Shown: piece by piece, positions 46,836 to 55,281 of the stretch
Numbering within the stretch: the first letter of the stretch is position 1
Layout of the letters: each line of letters opens with the position of its first letter
Source: Streptomyces sp. CB02056
GTDB taxonomy: Bacteria; Actinomycetota; Actinomycetes; Streptomycetales; Streptomycetaceae
Assembly: GCF_001905545.1 (NCBI RefSeq)
Contig: NZ_LIPD01000004.1
Span: forward strand, 62,001-126,000
Length of the DNA stretch: 64,000 bases
Direction: 5' to 3'
Program-made: the position numbers and the translations under genes
Notes under the pieces: generated by a model
Database searches by the model: none
What the model was told of the DNA's origin: nothing
What the model saw: only the letters and a program-made list of their open reading frames with translations

Positions 46836-47450
46836 TCAGGCGGCGGGGTAGCCGATCTCCGCGAGGTCGACGGCGAGCTCCTCCTCGTCGATGTCCGGGT
46901 TGAGCGCCGCCAGCACGGCCGGGGTGAGCGGGCGCAGCGCCAGGACGTGCTCGATCGCGGCGAGGTCCAGCTCGTGCTCCGGCTCGAAGTACTCCGTGGC
47001 CCAGGCCCGGTACCCGGCGGCCGAGCCGTCCAGCAGCAGGTCGAAGAGGCCCTCCGCGCCCCGCTCGGCGGCAGCGCCCCGCCAGGCGCCGTCCTCGTGG
47101 GCGCGCCAGAAGCAGCGGGTGACCGTCGGCCCGTCCTCGTCCCCGAAGGCGGGCTCCTCGGCGAAGCGGCGGAACTCCTCGGGCACGGCCGCGAGCAGCT
47201 CCGGGGCGTTGGGCGCCTCGTGGTCGAAGCCGCGCCCGTAGGCGCCGACGGGGGAGAAGACCAGGCACCAGTCGTCGCCCTCGCCGTCGCGCATCGAGGC
47301 CAACTCCTCGCCCTCGTCCCAGGAGGCGTCGAAGGAGTGGTACCGCGCCTCCCAGTCGTCGGGGCTGAGGATCGCGTCGAGCGTGGCGAGGGCGCGGCAG
47401 CGGTCGCGCAGGTCGGGGATGGCGGGCAGTCGGTTGAGCAGGTCGTCCAT
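46836..47450 (-). CDS. Conserved hypothetical protein with SUKH-like features
   Basis: The 204-residue acidic protein has the pattern SPDDWEARYHSFDASWDEGEE, ASMRDGEGDDWCLVFSPVGAYGRGFDHEAP, PEEFRRFAEEPAF and a conserved TRCFWRAHEDGAWR, which is seen in many uncharacterised bacterial proteins. A second start at 47459 is possible. No function can be assigned. Confidence 0.8.
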   Translation of the reverse strand: MDDLLNRLPAIPDLRDRCRALATLDAILSPDDWEARYHSFDASWDEGEELASMRDGEGDDWCLVFSPVGAYGRGFDHEAPNAPELLAAVPEEFRRFAEEPAFGDEDGPTVTRCFWRAHEDGAWRGAAAERGAEGLFDLLLDGSAAGYRAWATEYFEPEHELDLAAIEHVLALRPLTPAVLAALNPDIDEEELAVDLAEIGYPAA

Positions 47451-47520
47451 GGGCGCCATTCAACCAACCCCGGCGGTCCGCCCGCGCCCCGGGCCGCCTC
47501 GCCTTGCCTGGTGCGCCGCC

Positions 47521-48339
47521 CTACGCCCCGGGCGGCCGCCCCTTGCCCGGCGCCCCGGCGAAGACCTGGGCGATCGGGAGCCAGGCGGTGGCGACGGGCC
47601 CGGTGGCGGTGAGGGTGAGGTCGTCCCGGTGCCGGCGCTGGGTCACCAGCAGGCAGAAGTCCAGGGCGGGGCCGGCCACCACGTCCCGCGCCCCGGCCGG
47701 GCCGATGGACCAGGACCCGCCGTCGGGTGCGGTCAGGTCGAGCCGGACCGGGCGCTCGGGCACGGGCAGTCCGTGCAGGGTGAAGGCGAAGCCCAGGGTG
47801 CGCAGCCCCAGGTGGGCGATGTGCCGCAGCCGGTCGGTGGGCTCGCGGGTGGCGCCGAGCGCGTCCGCGACGTCCTGGCCGTGCGCCCAGGTCTCCATCA
47901 GCCGGGCGGTCGCCATCGAGGCGGGCTTCATCGGCGGGCCGAACCAGGGCAGCCGGACGTCGGCCGGAGCGGCGCCGAGCGCGGCCAGCACCTCCGCCCG
48001 CCCGGCCCGCCAGCGGGCGAGCAGCGCCGCGGGCCCGGCGGACAGTCCGGCGCGGGCGCCGTCCTCGACCGGGTCGGCGCCGGCCGCCAGCAGCTCGGTG
48101 AAGTGCCCGCCGAGCGACGCGCCGAAGCCCTCCGGGTCGCGCGCGGCCAGGGCCGTCCAGTCGTCGGTCCAGGCCAGGTGGGCGATCTGGTGCGCCACCG
48201 TCCAGCCCTCGGCGGGGGTCGGGCGGGCCCACTCCCCGGCCGGCAGCCCGGCGACCAGGTCGTCCAGCACCGCGCTCTCGGCCCGCAGGTCCGCCAGCAG
48301 GCCGCCCAGCACGTCGCCCGGCACGTTCGGCTCGGTCAT
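47521..48339 (-). CDS. TIGR03084 family metal-binding protein (DinB/MDMPI-type)
   Basis: The 272-residue protein begins with a four-helix DinB-type domain (VLGGLLADLRAESAVLDDLVAGL, GWTVAHQIAHLAWTDDW, METWAHGQDVADALG) with three metal-ligand histidines, then a C-terminal beta domain. This is the TIGR03084 architecture related to mycothiol-dependent maleylpyruvate isomerase. AAAGGGAG lies 4 bases before the ATG. The substrate is unknown; mycothiol is the likely cofactor. Confidence 0.88.
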   Translation of the reverse strand: MTEPNVPGDVLGGLLADLRAESAVLDDLVAGLPAGEWARPTPAEGWTVAHQIAHLAWTDDWTALAARDPEGFGASLGGHFTELLAAGADPVEDGARAGLSAGPAALLARWRAGRAEVLAALGAAPADVRLPWFGPPMKPASMATARLMETWAHGQDVADALGATREPTDRLRHIAHLGLRTLGFAFTLHGLPVPERPVRLDLTAPDGGSWSIGPAGARDVVAGPALDFCLLVTQRRHRDDLTLTATGPVATAWLPIAQVFAGAPGKGRPPGA

Positions 48340-48486
48340 CGGCTCCCTTTCCGGTCACGGCAGTTGCTACCCGCCGGTAGCCTACGGCCGGACACTACTC
48401 CCGGCCCGGCGGCGGCGTCCGCCACTCCACGAAACACGCACGTCAGGACTCTCGCCACCGGCCGCACCGCGTGTGACAATTCCGCG

Positions 48487-49323
48487 ATGACCAGGGCTGC
48501 GGACCCCCATCCTGCGCACCCCGTCGCCGACGCCGCGCGACCCGAGGACCCCGAACTCGCCGCGCGCGCCGCCGAGCTGGTGCGGGACGCCGTGCTCGGC
48601 GACCTCGCCCGCCGGGTGGTGGCCGAGTGCGGCGCCGACGTCGGCCTGGTCGGCGTGCCCGAGCCGCTGCCCGGCAGCCGTCCCGGCAGCGAGGGCATGG
48701 TGCTGCGGCACTGGGCCGGCACCCGGGCCGACCTGCTGCACGACGTGCCCGTCCCGGCCGGACTCGGCCTCGGCGGCCGGGCGCTCGCCGAACGCGCGCC
48801 CAGCTGGGTGCCCGACTACCGTGCGGCGACGACCATTTCGCACCACTACGACGCGGCCGTGGCCGCCGAGGACCTGTACGCGATGCTCACCGTCCCGCTG
48901 ATGGACGGCGACACCGTGCACGGCGTGGTGTACGCCTCGCTGCGCGCCGTCGTCCCGTTCGGGGACGTGCGGATCTCCGCGGTCGGCACCCTGGCGAAGG
49001 CGGCGACCCGGGCACTGGCCGGGGCCGCCGCCTGGAGCCGCGAACGGCCCGGCGGAAAGCCCTGCGAGCAGTCCTGCGGAAAGCCCTTCGACAAGCCCTT
49101 CGACAAGCCCCGGACGGTCGCCCCCGTACCGCCGTTGACCCCGCGCGAGCACGAGGTGCTGCGCTGGGCGGCGACCGGCCGGACCAACCCGGAGATCGCC
49201 GCCCGACTGGGCCTGACCTGCAACACGGTGACGGGCTACCTCAAGTCCGCGATGCACAAGCTCGGCGTCCGCAACCGGACCGAACTCGCCCTCGCGGCGC
49301 GGGAGTCGGGGCTCGTCGGTTGA
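48487..49323 (+). CDS. GAF-LuxR transcriptional regulator
   Basis: The 278-residue protein has a GAF-like domain (residues about 45-185: VGLVGVPEPLPGSR, GLGLGGRALAERAPSWVPDY, YAMLTVPLMDGDTVHGVVYA), a Lys/Pro-rich linker with short repeats (GKPCEQSCGKPFDKPFDKP) and a C-terminal LuxR helix-turn-helix (LTPREHEVLRWAATGRTNPEI, LTCNTVTGYLKSAMHKLGV). A -10-like GACAAT (48475-48480) lies 6 bases before the ATG and there is no ribosome site, so translation may be leaderless. The neighbouring acyl-CoA synthetase gene is convergent. Confidence 0.9.
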   Translation: MTRAADPHPAHPVADAARPEDPELAARAAELVRDAVLGDLARRVVAECGADVGLVGVPEPLPGSRPGSEGMVLRHWAGTRADLLHDVPVPAGLGLGGRALAERAPSWVPDYRAATTISHHYDAAVAAEDLYAMLTVPLMDGDTVHGVVYASLRAVVPFGDVRISAVGTLAKAATRALAGAAAWSRERPGGKPCEQSCGKPFDKPFDKPRTVAPVPPLTPREHEVLRWAATGRTNPEIAARLGLTCNTVTGYLKSAMHKLGVRNRTELALAARESGLVG

Positions 49324-49341
49324 CGGGCCCCCGGCGCGGCC

Positions 49342-50877
49342 TCAGTTGACCCGGCGCTCCCGCCCGGTCCAGTACGGCTCGCGCAGCCGGAACTTCTGCA
49401 GCTTCCCGGTGGCGGTGCGCGGCAGGGCGTCCCGGAACTCCACCGTGGTGGGCGACTTGTAGCCGGCCAGCCGCTGCTTGCAGTGCGCGATCAACTCGGC
49501 CTCGGTGACGGCCTCGTGGCCCTCCCGGAGCACCACCAGCGCCTTCACCGTCTCGCCCCACTTCTCGTGCGGCACCCCGATCACCGCCGTCTCGGCGACC
49601 GCCGGGTGGTCGTACAGGCAGTCCTCCACCTCGATCGAGGAGACGTTCTCCCCGCCGCTGATGATGACGTCCTTCTTGCGGTCGGAGATGGTCAGCAGGC
49701 CGTCCGTGAGGGTGCCGCCGTCGCCGGTGTGGAACCAGCCGTCCCGCAGCGCCTCGGCCGAGGCCTCCGGCTGCTGCCAGTAGCCGTCCAGCACGGTGTT
49801 GGAGCGCACCAGCACCTCGCCGGACGCGTCCACCCGCAGCCGGGTGCCGAGCGCGGGGGAGCCGGCCTGCACCAGCTTCTCGGCCCGCTCGGCGGCCGGC
49901 AGCGCGTCCCACTCGGCCCGCGAGCGGTTGACCGTGACCACCGGGGAGGTCTCGGTCAGGCCGTAGAGCTGCATGAACTCCCAGCCCAGCTGCTCCTCGA
50001 CCTGCTGGATCACCGAGGTCGGCGGCGGGGCGCCGGCCACCACCAGCCGCACCCGGTCCCGGCCGGGCACCGGGCCGTCCCAGTCGGCGGCCGCGTCCAG
50101 CACCATCTGGACCACGGCGGGCGCGCCGGACAGGAAGGTCACCCCGTGCCGCTCGACCCGGCGCAGGATCTCCGCGCCGTCCACCTTGCGCAGCACGATG
50201 TGCCGGGCGCCCAGGCCGGTGAGCGAGAACGGCAGGCCCCAGCCGTTGGCGTGGAACATCGGCAGGGTGTGCAGGTAGACGTCCCGGTCGCCGGCCCCGT
50301 AGTGCAGGGCCATCAGTGTCGCGTTCAGCCAGACGTTGCGGTGGGTGAGCTGAACGCCCTTGGGGCGGGCGGTGGTTCCGCTGGTGTAGTTGATGGTGGC
50401 GGTGTCGTTCTCGTCCACCGCGTACCGCCGCGGGGTGGCGTCGGTGTCGTACAGCACGGCGTCGCTGGCCGCGCCCAACACGAACTTGTGCTTGGCCACC
50501 ACCCCGTCCAGGGCGTCGGCGACCTCGGGGTCGACCAGCAGCACGGAGGCGCCGCTCTGCTCGACGATGTACGACACCTCCTCGGCCTTCAGCCGGAAGT
50601 TCACCGGCACCAGCACCCGGCCGTACCCGCTCACCCCGAAGAAGGAGGTCAGCAGCCGGGCCGAGTTGTGCGAGACGATCGCGACCCGCTCGCCCGGCCC
50701 GACACCGAGCCGGTCCAGCCCGGCGGCCTGGGCCCGGGCCAGTTCGGCGACCCTGCGGTAGCTCAGCTCGCCCCAGGATTCGGCCGGCTGCACGGGCTCG
50801 TCGACGATGCCGACCCGGTCGCCGTAGACCAGCTCGGCCCGGTCGAGGAAGTCCATCACGGAGAGTGGAATCTGCAT
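49342..50877 (-). CDS. Acyl-CoA synthetase / AMP-dependent ligase
   Basis: The 511-residue adenylate-forming enzyme has the P-loop YTSGTTARPKGVQLTHRN, motifs LYGLTETSPVVT and DGWFHTGDGG, the hinge DRKKDVIISGGENVSSIEVE and the catalytic Lys in RTATGKLQKFRLRE. It activates a carboxylic acid as AMP ester and forms the CoA thioester. ATG at 50877 follows GGGGAGG. The N-terminal HANGWGL region suggests the long/medium-chain FadD-like group. It is alone on its strand, followed by a MerR gene upstream. Confidence 0.93.
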   Translation of the reverse strand: MQIPLSVMDFLDRAELVYGDRVGIVDEPVQPAESWGELSYRRVAELARAQAAGLDRLGVGPGERVAIVSHNSARLLTSFFGVSGYGRVLVPVNFRLKAEEVSYIVEQSGASVLLVDPEVADALDGVVAKHKFVLGAASDAVLYDTDATPRRYAVDENDTATINYTSGTTARPKGVQLTHRNVWLNATLMALHYGAGDRDVYLHTLPMFHANGWGLPFSLTGLGARHIVLRKVDGAEILRRVERHGVTFLSGAPAVVQMVLDAAADWDGPVPGRDRVRLVVAGAPPPTSVIQQVEEQLGWEFMQLYGLTETSPVVTVNRSRAEWDALPAAERAEKLVQAGSPALGTRLRVDASGEVLVRSNTVLDGYWQQPEASAEALRDGWFHTGDGGTLTDGLLTISDRKKDVIISGGENVSSIEVEDCLYDHPAVAETAVIGVPHEKWGETVKALVVLREGHEAVTEAELIAHCKQRLAGYKSPTTVEFRDALPRTATGKLQKFRLREPYWTGRERRVN

Positions 50878-50928
50878 GGGGCCACTGTCCTCCCCCACCC
50901 GCCCCCTGCACACCCCCGATCGGGGGTG

Positions 50929-51357
50929 TCACCCGCCCGCGCTCACCCCGCCCGCCACCGCCCCGGCTGCCGCCGCCCCGTCCGCGTGGGCTCCGTCCGC
51001 GCTCACCCCGGCCGCCGCCAGCGCCGCCGCCAGCCGGTCCCGGGCCTCCGTCTGGGCGGCGATCCGGCGCTCCAGCACCGCCAGCCGCCGCCGGGCGATC
51101 CCCAGCACCTGCTCGGACGGCCGGACCGCCAGCACGTCCCCGTCCAGGCAGCCCAGCAGCGGGCGGACGTCCTCCAGGGTGAGCCCGGCGGCCACCAGCG
51201 CACGGATGTTGCGCACCCGGACGACCGCCGGCTCGCCGTACTCGCGGTAGCCGTTCGGCGCGCGCTCGGAGTCGATCAACCCGGCCTGCTCGTAGTGCCG
51301 CAGAGCGCGCGCGGTACTGCCGGTCCGGGCCGCCAGCTCGCCGATCCGCACCGCCAC
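50929..51357 (-). CDS. MerR family transcriptional regulator
   Basis: The 142-residue protein has a MerR winged helix (RIGELAARTGSTARALRHYEQAGLIDSER, NGYREYGEPAVVRVRNIRALVAAGLTLEDVRPLL), a coiled-coil and an Ala/Gly-rich tail (ADGAAAAGAVAGG). GTG at 51357 follows GGAGGGG. It lies 14 bases behind the SDR gene and probably controls it through the palindrome at 52150-52173. Confidence 0.9.
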   Translation of the reverse strand: MAVRIGELAARTGSTARALRHYEQAGLIDSERAPNGYREYGEPAVVRVRNIRALVAAGLTLEDVRPLLGCLDGDVLAVRPSEQVLGIARRRLAVLERRIAAQTEARDRLAAALAAAGVSADGAHADGAAAAGAVAGGVSAGG

Positions 51358-51371
51358 CCGTCCCCTCCCGG

Positions 51372-52136
51372 TCAGCCCACCAGCGCGCCGCCGTCCACGG
51401 GCAACACTACGCCGGTCACGAACGAGGCCTGCGGCGAGGCGAGTCGGGTGATCGCCCAGGCCACCTCCTCGGGGCGGCCGATCCGGCCCAGCGGGGTGTG
51501 CTCGATCTGCCACTTCCGGATCGCCGCCCGCTGCTCGGGGCCGTACCCGGAGTGGTCGCCGATCGGGGTGTCGATCGCCCCGGGCGCCACCGCCACCACC
51601 CGGATCCCGCGCGGCGCCAGCTCCACCGCCCAGCTGCGGGTGACCGTCTCCAGCGCCGCCTTGGTCGCCGCGTACACCGAGTTGCTCGGCCAGCCGCGCT
51701 GCCCGACGGCGGTGCTGACGTTGACCACCACGCCCCGGCTCCCGCTCAGCGCCGGCACCGCGGCCTGGCCGAGCAGCACCGGGGCGACCAGGTTGGTCGC
51801 CAGCAGCGCCTCGACGCCCGCCCGGTCGAAGCCGCCGATCCCCTGCCCGCTCCGCACGATCGCCGCGTTGTTGACCAGCACGTCCAGCCGCCCGAACCGC
51901 TCCAGTGCCGCCCGGACGATCTCCTCCGGTGCCCCGGGCCCGGTCACGTCCGCGGCCAGCGGCTCGATCAGCGCCGGGTACGCGGCGGCCGTCGCGGCCA
52001 GCGGCTCCGGCCGCCGCCCCACCGCCAGCACCCGCGCCCCCTCGGCGGCGAAGGCCAGCGCCGTCTCCCGCCCGATCCCCGTCCCGGCCCCCGTGACCAC
52101 CACGACCCGGCTCCGCGTCCCGCTCTCGTCGTCCAT
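51372..52136 (-). CDS. Short-chain dehydrogenase/reductase
   Basis: The 254-residue enzyme has the NAD(P) motif VTGAGTGIGRE, the NNAAI (NNAG-type) loop, and the catalytic Ser/Tyr/Lys in VVNVSTAVGQRG and YAATKAALE, with a C-terminal SFVTGVVLPVDGG. ATG at 52136 is preceded by GGAGGG. It is transcribed with the MerR gene downstream. Substrate unknown; a carbonyl reductase role is likely. Confidence 0.93.
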   Translation of the reverse strand: MDDESGTRSRVVVVTGAGTGIGRETALAFAAEGARVLAVGRRPEPLAATAAAYPALIEPLAADVTGPGAPEEIVRAALERFGRLDVLVNNAAIVRSGQGIGGFDRAGVEALLATNLVAPVLLGQAAVPALSGSRGVVVNVSTAVGQRGWPSNSVYAATKAALETVTRSWAVELAPRGIRVVAVAPGAIDTPIGDHSGYGPEQRAAIRKWQIEHTPLGRIGRPEEVAWAITRLASPQASFVTGVVLPVDGGALVG

Positions 52137-52149
52137 GGGCCCACCCTCC

Positions 52150-52175
52150 GACCCTGCCGCCAGCGTCAGGGTCAA
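52150..52175 (-). promoter_or_regulatory. MerR-type palindrome and -35 of the SDR-MerR operon
   Basis: GACCCTG (52150-52156) and CAGGGTC (52167-52173) are inverted, with inner CGC/GCG pairing. TTGACC (52175-52170 leftward) is a good -35 overlapping one arm, as MerR-regulated promoters have. The -10 expected after a 19-base spacer coincides with the ribosome site, so the exact geometry is uncertain. Confidence 0.5.
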
Positions 52176-52378
52176 GCGGGAACGGCGGAGCCGTCGGGTC
52201 GGTCCGCCAGGACGCCGCGCACCCGGGCCCGCCCCGCCCGCCACCCGGGCCCGGGCGGGGGAGCCCGGGCCTCCGCTCGCCGGGCCCGGCGCGAACAGCG
52301 GGCCCGGGGCCGCGCCGACCGGGCCCTCCGGCTGCTAGGAAGGTCGCAACGTACGGTTCACCCACAGGGAGCACAGCC

Positions 52379-52837
52379 ATGAACGACCAACGGCCCGGCA
52401 CGCTCTACGAGGCCGTCGGCGGCATCGACGCCCTGCGCCGGCTCAGCCGGACCTTCTACCGGGGCGCCCTCGCCGACCCCCTGCTCGCGCCGGTCTTCGC
52501 CGACTTCACCCCCACCCACATCGAGCACGTCGCGGTCTGGCTGGCCGAAGTGTTCGGCGGCCCGACCGGCTACACCGACCGACTGGGCGGCCACCAGGCG
52601 CTGCTCCGCGCCCACCTGGGCCTGGCCGTCACCGAGGAGCAGCGGCTGCGCTGGATGGAGCTGATGGCCGAGGCCGTCCGCGCGGAGCTGCCCGGGGACG
52701 AACTGCTGCGCCGCCGTGTGCTGGAGTACTTCGACTGGGGCACCCGGATCGCCGAGGACGTCTCCGGCTCCCCGGCCGGCACCGACCTCGGCGATCCCGG
52801 CCCGACCCCGCGCTGGGGCTGGGAGGGCCTCAAGTGA
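52379..52837 (+). CDS. Truncated hemoglobin (group II)
   Basis: The 152-residue globin has the two-over-two pattern: LYEAVGGIDALRRLSRTFYRGALADPLLAPVFAD, HIEHVAVWLAEVFGGPTGYTDRLGG and the proximal His in LRAHLGLAVTEEQ. Group II members bind oxygen or NO and peroxide and help against nitrosative stress. GGGAGC precedes the ATG. It overlaps the following acetyltransferase gene by GTGA. Confidence 0.93.
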   Translation: MNDQRPGTLYEAVGGIDALRRLSRTFYRGALADPLLAPVFADFTPTHIEHVAVWLAEVFGGPTGYTDRLGGHQALLRAHLGLAVTEEQRLRWMELMAEAVRAELPGDELLRRRVLEYFDWGTRIAEDVSGSPAGTDLGDPGPTPRWGWEGLK

Positions 52838-53379
52838 CCGCCGCCCTGACGGCCGACGGCCTGCTGCTGCGCCCCTTCGAGGACGCCGACGCGCCGGCCC
52901 TGATCGAGGCCTACCGGGACGCGACCCTGCGCCGCTTCACCCGGACCCCGGTCGGCGACGCCGAGGAGGCCGCGCACTGGCTGCGCCTCCAGGAGGAGGG
53001 CCGGGCGGCGGGCACCCGGTACAGCTTCGCCGTCCTGGACGGCGCCGAGCTCGTCGCCAACGTCGCCCTCAAGTACCCCACTCCCGGCGGGGAGACGGCC
53101 GAGGTGGGGTACTGGACGGCGGCCCCGGCCCGTGGCCGGGGGGTGGCCCCGCGCGCGGTGGAGGCCCTCACCGCCTGGGCCTTCGCCACCTTCGCCGAGG
53201 GCGGCCTGCGCCGGATCGACCTGCTGCACCAGGTGGACAACCCCGCCTCCTGCCGGGTCGCGGAGAAGGCCGGCTACCCGTTCGTGGAACTGCTCCCGCC
53301 CTTCCCGCCCTTTCCGCTGGACGGCCACCGGCACTCCCGCAAATGGCTGGACGAACCCGAACCGCGCAGGTCAGAGTAG
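52834..53379 (+). CDS. GNAT family N-acetyltransferase
   Basis: The 181-residue enzyme has LLLRPFEDADAPALIEAYRD, AVLDGAELVANVALKYP, the acetyl-CoA loop APARGRGVAPRAVEALTAWAF and NPASCRVAEKAGYPF. GTG at 52834 overlaps the globin stop (GTGA), so the two are co-translated. It belongs to the RimJ/RimL-like group; its substrate is not known. Confidence 0.9.
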   Translation: MTAALTADGLLLRPFEDADAPALIEAYRDATLRRFTRTPVGDAEEAAHWLRLQEEGRAAGTRYSFAVLDGAELVANVALKYPTPGGETAEVGYWTAAPARGRGVAPRAVEALTAWAFATFAEGGLRRIDLLHQVDNPASCRVAEKAGYPFVELLPPFPPFPLDGHRHSRKWLDEPEPRRSE

Positions 53380-53383
53380 GCGG

Positions 53384-53770
53384 ATGGCATCTCTGGTACG
53401 ACATGTGACGATCGATTGCGGCGACGCGCACGCCCTGGCCTCCTTCTGGGCGCAGGCGCTGGACGGCACCCTGGGCGAGGACGACAACCCGTGCGACGAG
53501 GAGGCGGTGGTGAACTCCGCCGGCGCCTCGCTGCTCTTCATCCGGGTGCCCGAGGGCAAGGCGGCGAAGAACCGGGTCCACCTCGACCTCCAGCCGCAGG
53601 ACCGCAGCCGGGACGAGGAGGTGGAGCGCCTGGTCGCCCTCGGGGCGACCGTGCTGGCGGACCACCGCCTCCCGGACGGCAAGGGCTGGGTCACCCTCGG
53701 GGACCCGGAGGGCAACGAGTTCTGCATCGAGCGCAGCCAGGCCGAGCGGATCGCCACCGGGAGCGCCTGA
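53384..53770 (+). CDS. VOC/glyoxalase-like domain protein
   Basis: The 128-residue protein has the single-module VOC pattern: VTIDCGDAHALASFWAQALDG, a central NRVHLDLQPQDRSRDEEVERLVALGATV and the closing LGDPEGNEFCIERS with the metal-ligand Glu. It probably assembles as a dimer to bind a hydrophobic or thiol-linked ligand. It is 4 bases behind the acetyltransferase gene in the same operon. Confidence 0.9.
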   Translation: MASLVRHVTIDCGDAHALASFWAQALDGTLGEDDNPCDEEAVVNSAGASLLFIRVPEGKAAKNRVHLDLQPQDRSRDEEVERLVALGATVLADHRLPDGKGWVTLGDPEGNEFCIERSQAERIATGSA

Positions 53771-53779
53771 CCGGTCGGA

Positions 53780-54397
53780 TCAGTCCGGCCACTCGCCCAT
53801 GGCCGCCCGCCAGGTCCACGAGGACTTGCGCGGGCGGCCGTTCAGTTCCCCGCGCCCGGTGCACCAGAGCAGGACCTCCGCCGGGTGGGCATCCGGCTCC
53901 CGCGGTGCGTGCGGGAAGAGCCGGTCGAGCGCGAAGCGGCACGGTTCGGCGGGCGGCTGCCAGGGCAGGCCGAGGCCGCGGGTGATGTCGTGGGTGTGCA
54001 GCAGGGTCTCGGCGACGCCCATCGCGGCGAAGCCGAGCGGGTCGCAGGGCCCGTGGTGGTAGGCGCGCAGCTCGGGCGGGGCGGCGTCCAGGGCGGTGGC
54101 GAGGAGGTGCCCGGCGGCGGTGACCACGGTGAGCACCTGGGCCGGGTCGGCCTCGGGCCGGACGGTGAGGTCCAGCGGCAGGTAGCGGTCGCGGGGGCGG
54201 GCGGCGAGCTGGCCGGCGTAGGCGAGCAGGTCGTGGGCGATGTGGGCGGCGGTGTCGCGGCAGCTCCACTCCAGGAGCCCGGCGGGGGCGTCCCAGTCGC
54301 GGTTCCCGGTGTGCGGGGCGAGGACGGCCAGGGCGGCGTGCAGGGCGGTTCGTACGGCGTCGCCGTTGGCGGTTGGTACGGCGTCGCCGTTGCGCAT
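53780..54397 (-). CDS. Maleylpyruvate isomerase-type mycothiol-dependent DinB protein
   Basis: The 205-residue protein has the MDMPI N-terminal pattern: LEWSCRDTAAHIAHDLLAYAGQL with metal-binding His, AAGHLLATALDAAP, and VAETLLHTHDITRGLGLPW with further His and Asp ligands. ATG at 54397 has GAAGGAG 5 bases before it. The N-terminus contains a short peptide duplication (NGDAVPTANGDAV). Catalysis on a mycothiol-linked compound is inferred. Confidence 0.87.
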   Translation of the reverse strand: MRNGDAVPTANGDAVRTALHAALAVLAPHTGNRDWDAPAGLLEWSCRDTAAHIAHDLLAYAGQLAARPRDRYLPLDLTVRPEADPAQVLTVVTAAGHLLATALDAAPPELRAYHHGPCDPLGFAAMGVAETLLHTHDITRGLGLPWQPPAEPCRFALDRLFPHAPREPDAHPAEVLLWCTGRGELNGRPRKSSWTWRAAMGEWPD

Positions 54398-54588
54398 GAC
54401 CACTCCTTCGACGGGGCGTCCGGGGTGTCCGGGGCGTCACACGATAGGCCCAGTGCCCCGGCTCGCGCCGGGAGTTCATCCGATAATCGGTCCTGTCCGG
54501 CGCGTCCGGCGTCCGGCGTCCGGCGCCCTGCGATCCAGCGTCCCGCGGTCCGACGCCGCCCCACCCGCGAGCACCCAGGCAGGTACCC

Positions 54589-55236
54589 ATGGCCAGAATC
54601 GCCGTGATCGGCGCCGGCGGCACCATCGGCAGCGCGGTCGTCAGGGAGGCGGCGGCGCGCGGGCACGAGGTCACCGCGGTGGTCCGGGACCCGGACCGCT
54701 ACCGGGGCGCGGCCGCCGCCGTGGAGCGCGCGGACGTGCTGGACCCGGCGGACGTGGCCCGGGTCGCGGCCGGCCGGGACGTCCTGGTGAGCGCCGTCGG
54801 CGGCGGCGACGGCCCGGGCCACCAGGCGCTCGTCGAGCCCGCCGCCCGCTCCCTGGTCGAAGGCCTGCGCACGCTGGGCGGCGCGGCCCCCAGGCTGATC
54901 GCGGTCGGCGGGGCGGGCAACCTGGAGACCGCGCCGGGCGTGCGGGTCTGGGACGCCCCGGGCCTGCCGGAGCCGCTCCTCCAGATCATGCACGCCCACG
55001 GCGCGGCGCTGGACTACTACCGGACGGTCTCCGACCTGCGCTGGACGGTGCTCAGCCCGGCCGCCGAGATCGGCCCGGGGGAGCGGACCGGCCGCTACCG
55101 CACCGGCCTGGACCAGCTGCTCACCGATGCCGAGGGGCGGAGCCGGATCTCGGTGGCGGACTACGCGGTCGCCCTGGTGGACGAGATCGAGCAGCCCGAG
55201 CACATCGGCGAGCGGTTCACCTGCCGCTCCCTGTGA
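54589..55236 (+). CDS. NAD(P)-binding atypical SDR (NmrA/YwnB-like)
   Basis: The 215-residue protein has the Rossmann motif IAVIGAGGTIGSAVVREAAARGHEVTAVVRDP, a middle ADVLDPADVARVAAGRDVLVSAVG strand pair, and a C-terminal RISVADYAVALVDEIEQPEH. This matches atypical extended SDRs of the NAD(P)H-binding type, with no canonical YxxxK. Upstream (54404-54588) are short GCGTCCGG tandem repeats. It stands alone. Confidence 0.9.
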   Translation: MARIAVIGAGGTIGSAVVREAAARGHEVTAVVRDPDRYRGAAAAVERADVLDPADVARVAAGRDVLVSAVGGGDGPGHQALVEPAARSLVEGLRTLGGAAPRLIAVGGAGNLETAPGVRVWDAPGLPEPLLQIMHAHGAALDYYRTVSDLRWTVLSPAAEIGPGERTGRYRTGLDQLLTDAEGRSRISVADYAVALVDEIEQPEHIGERFTCRSL

Positions 55237-55281
55237 GGGCTGTGAGGGGTCCGGCAGGCGGGGCGTTCGAAGGTGAGGGGT

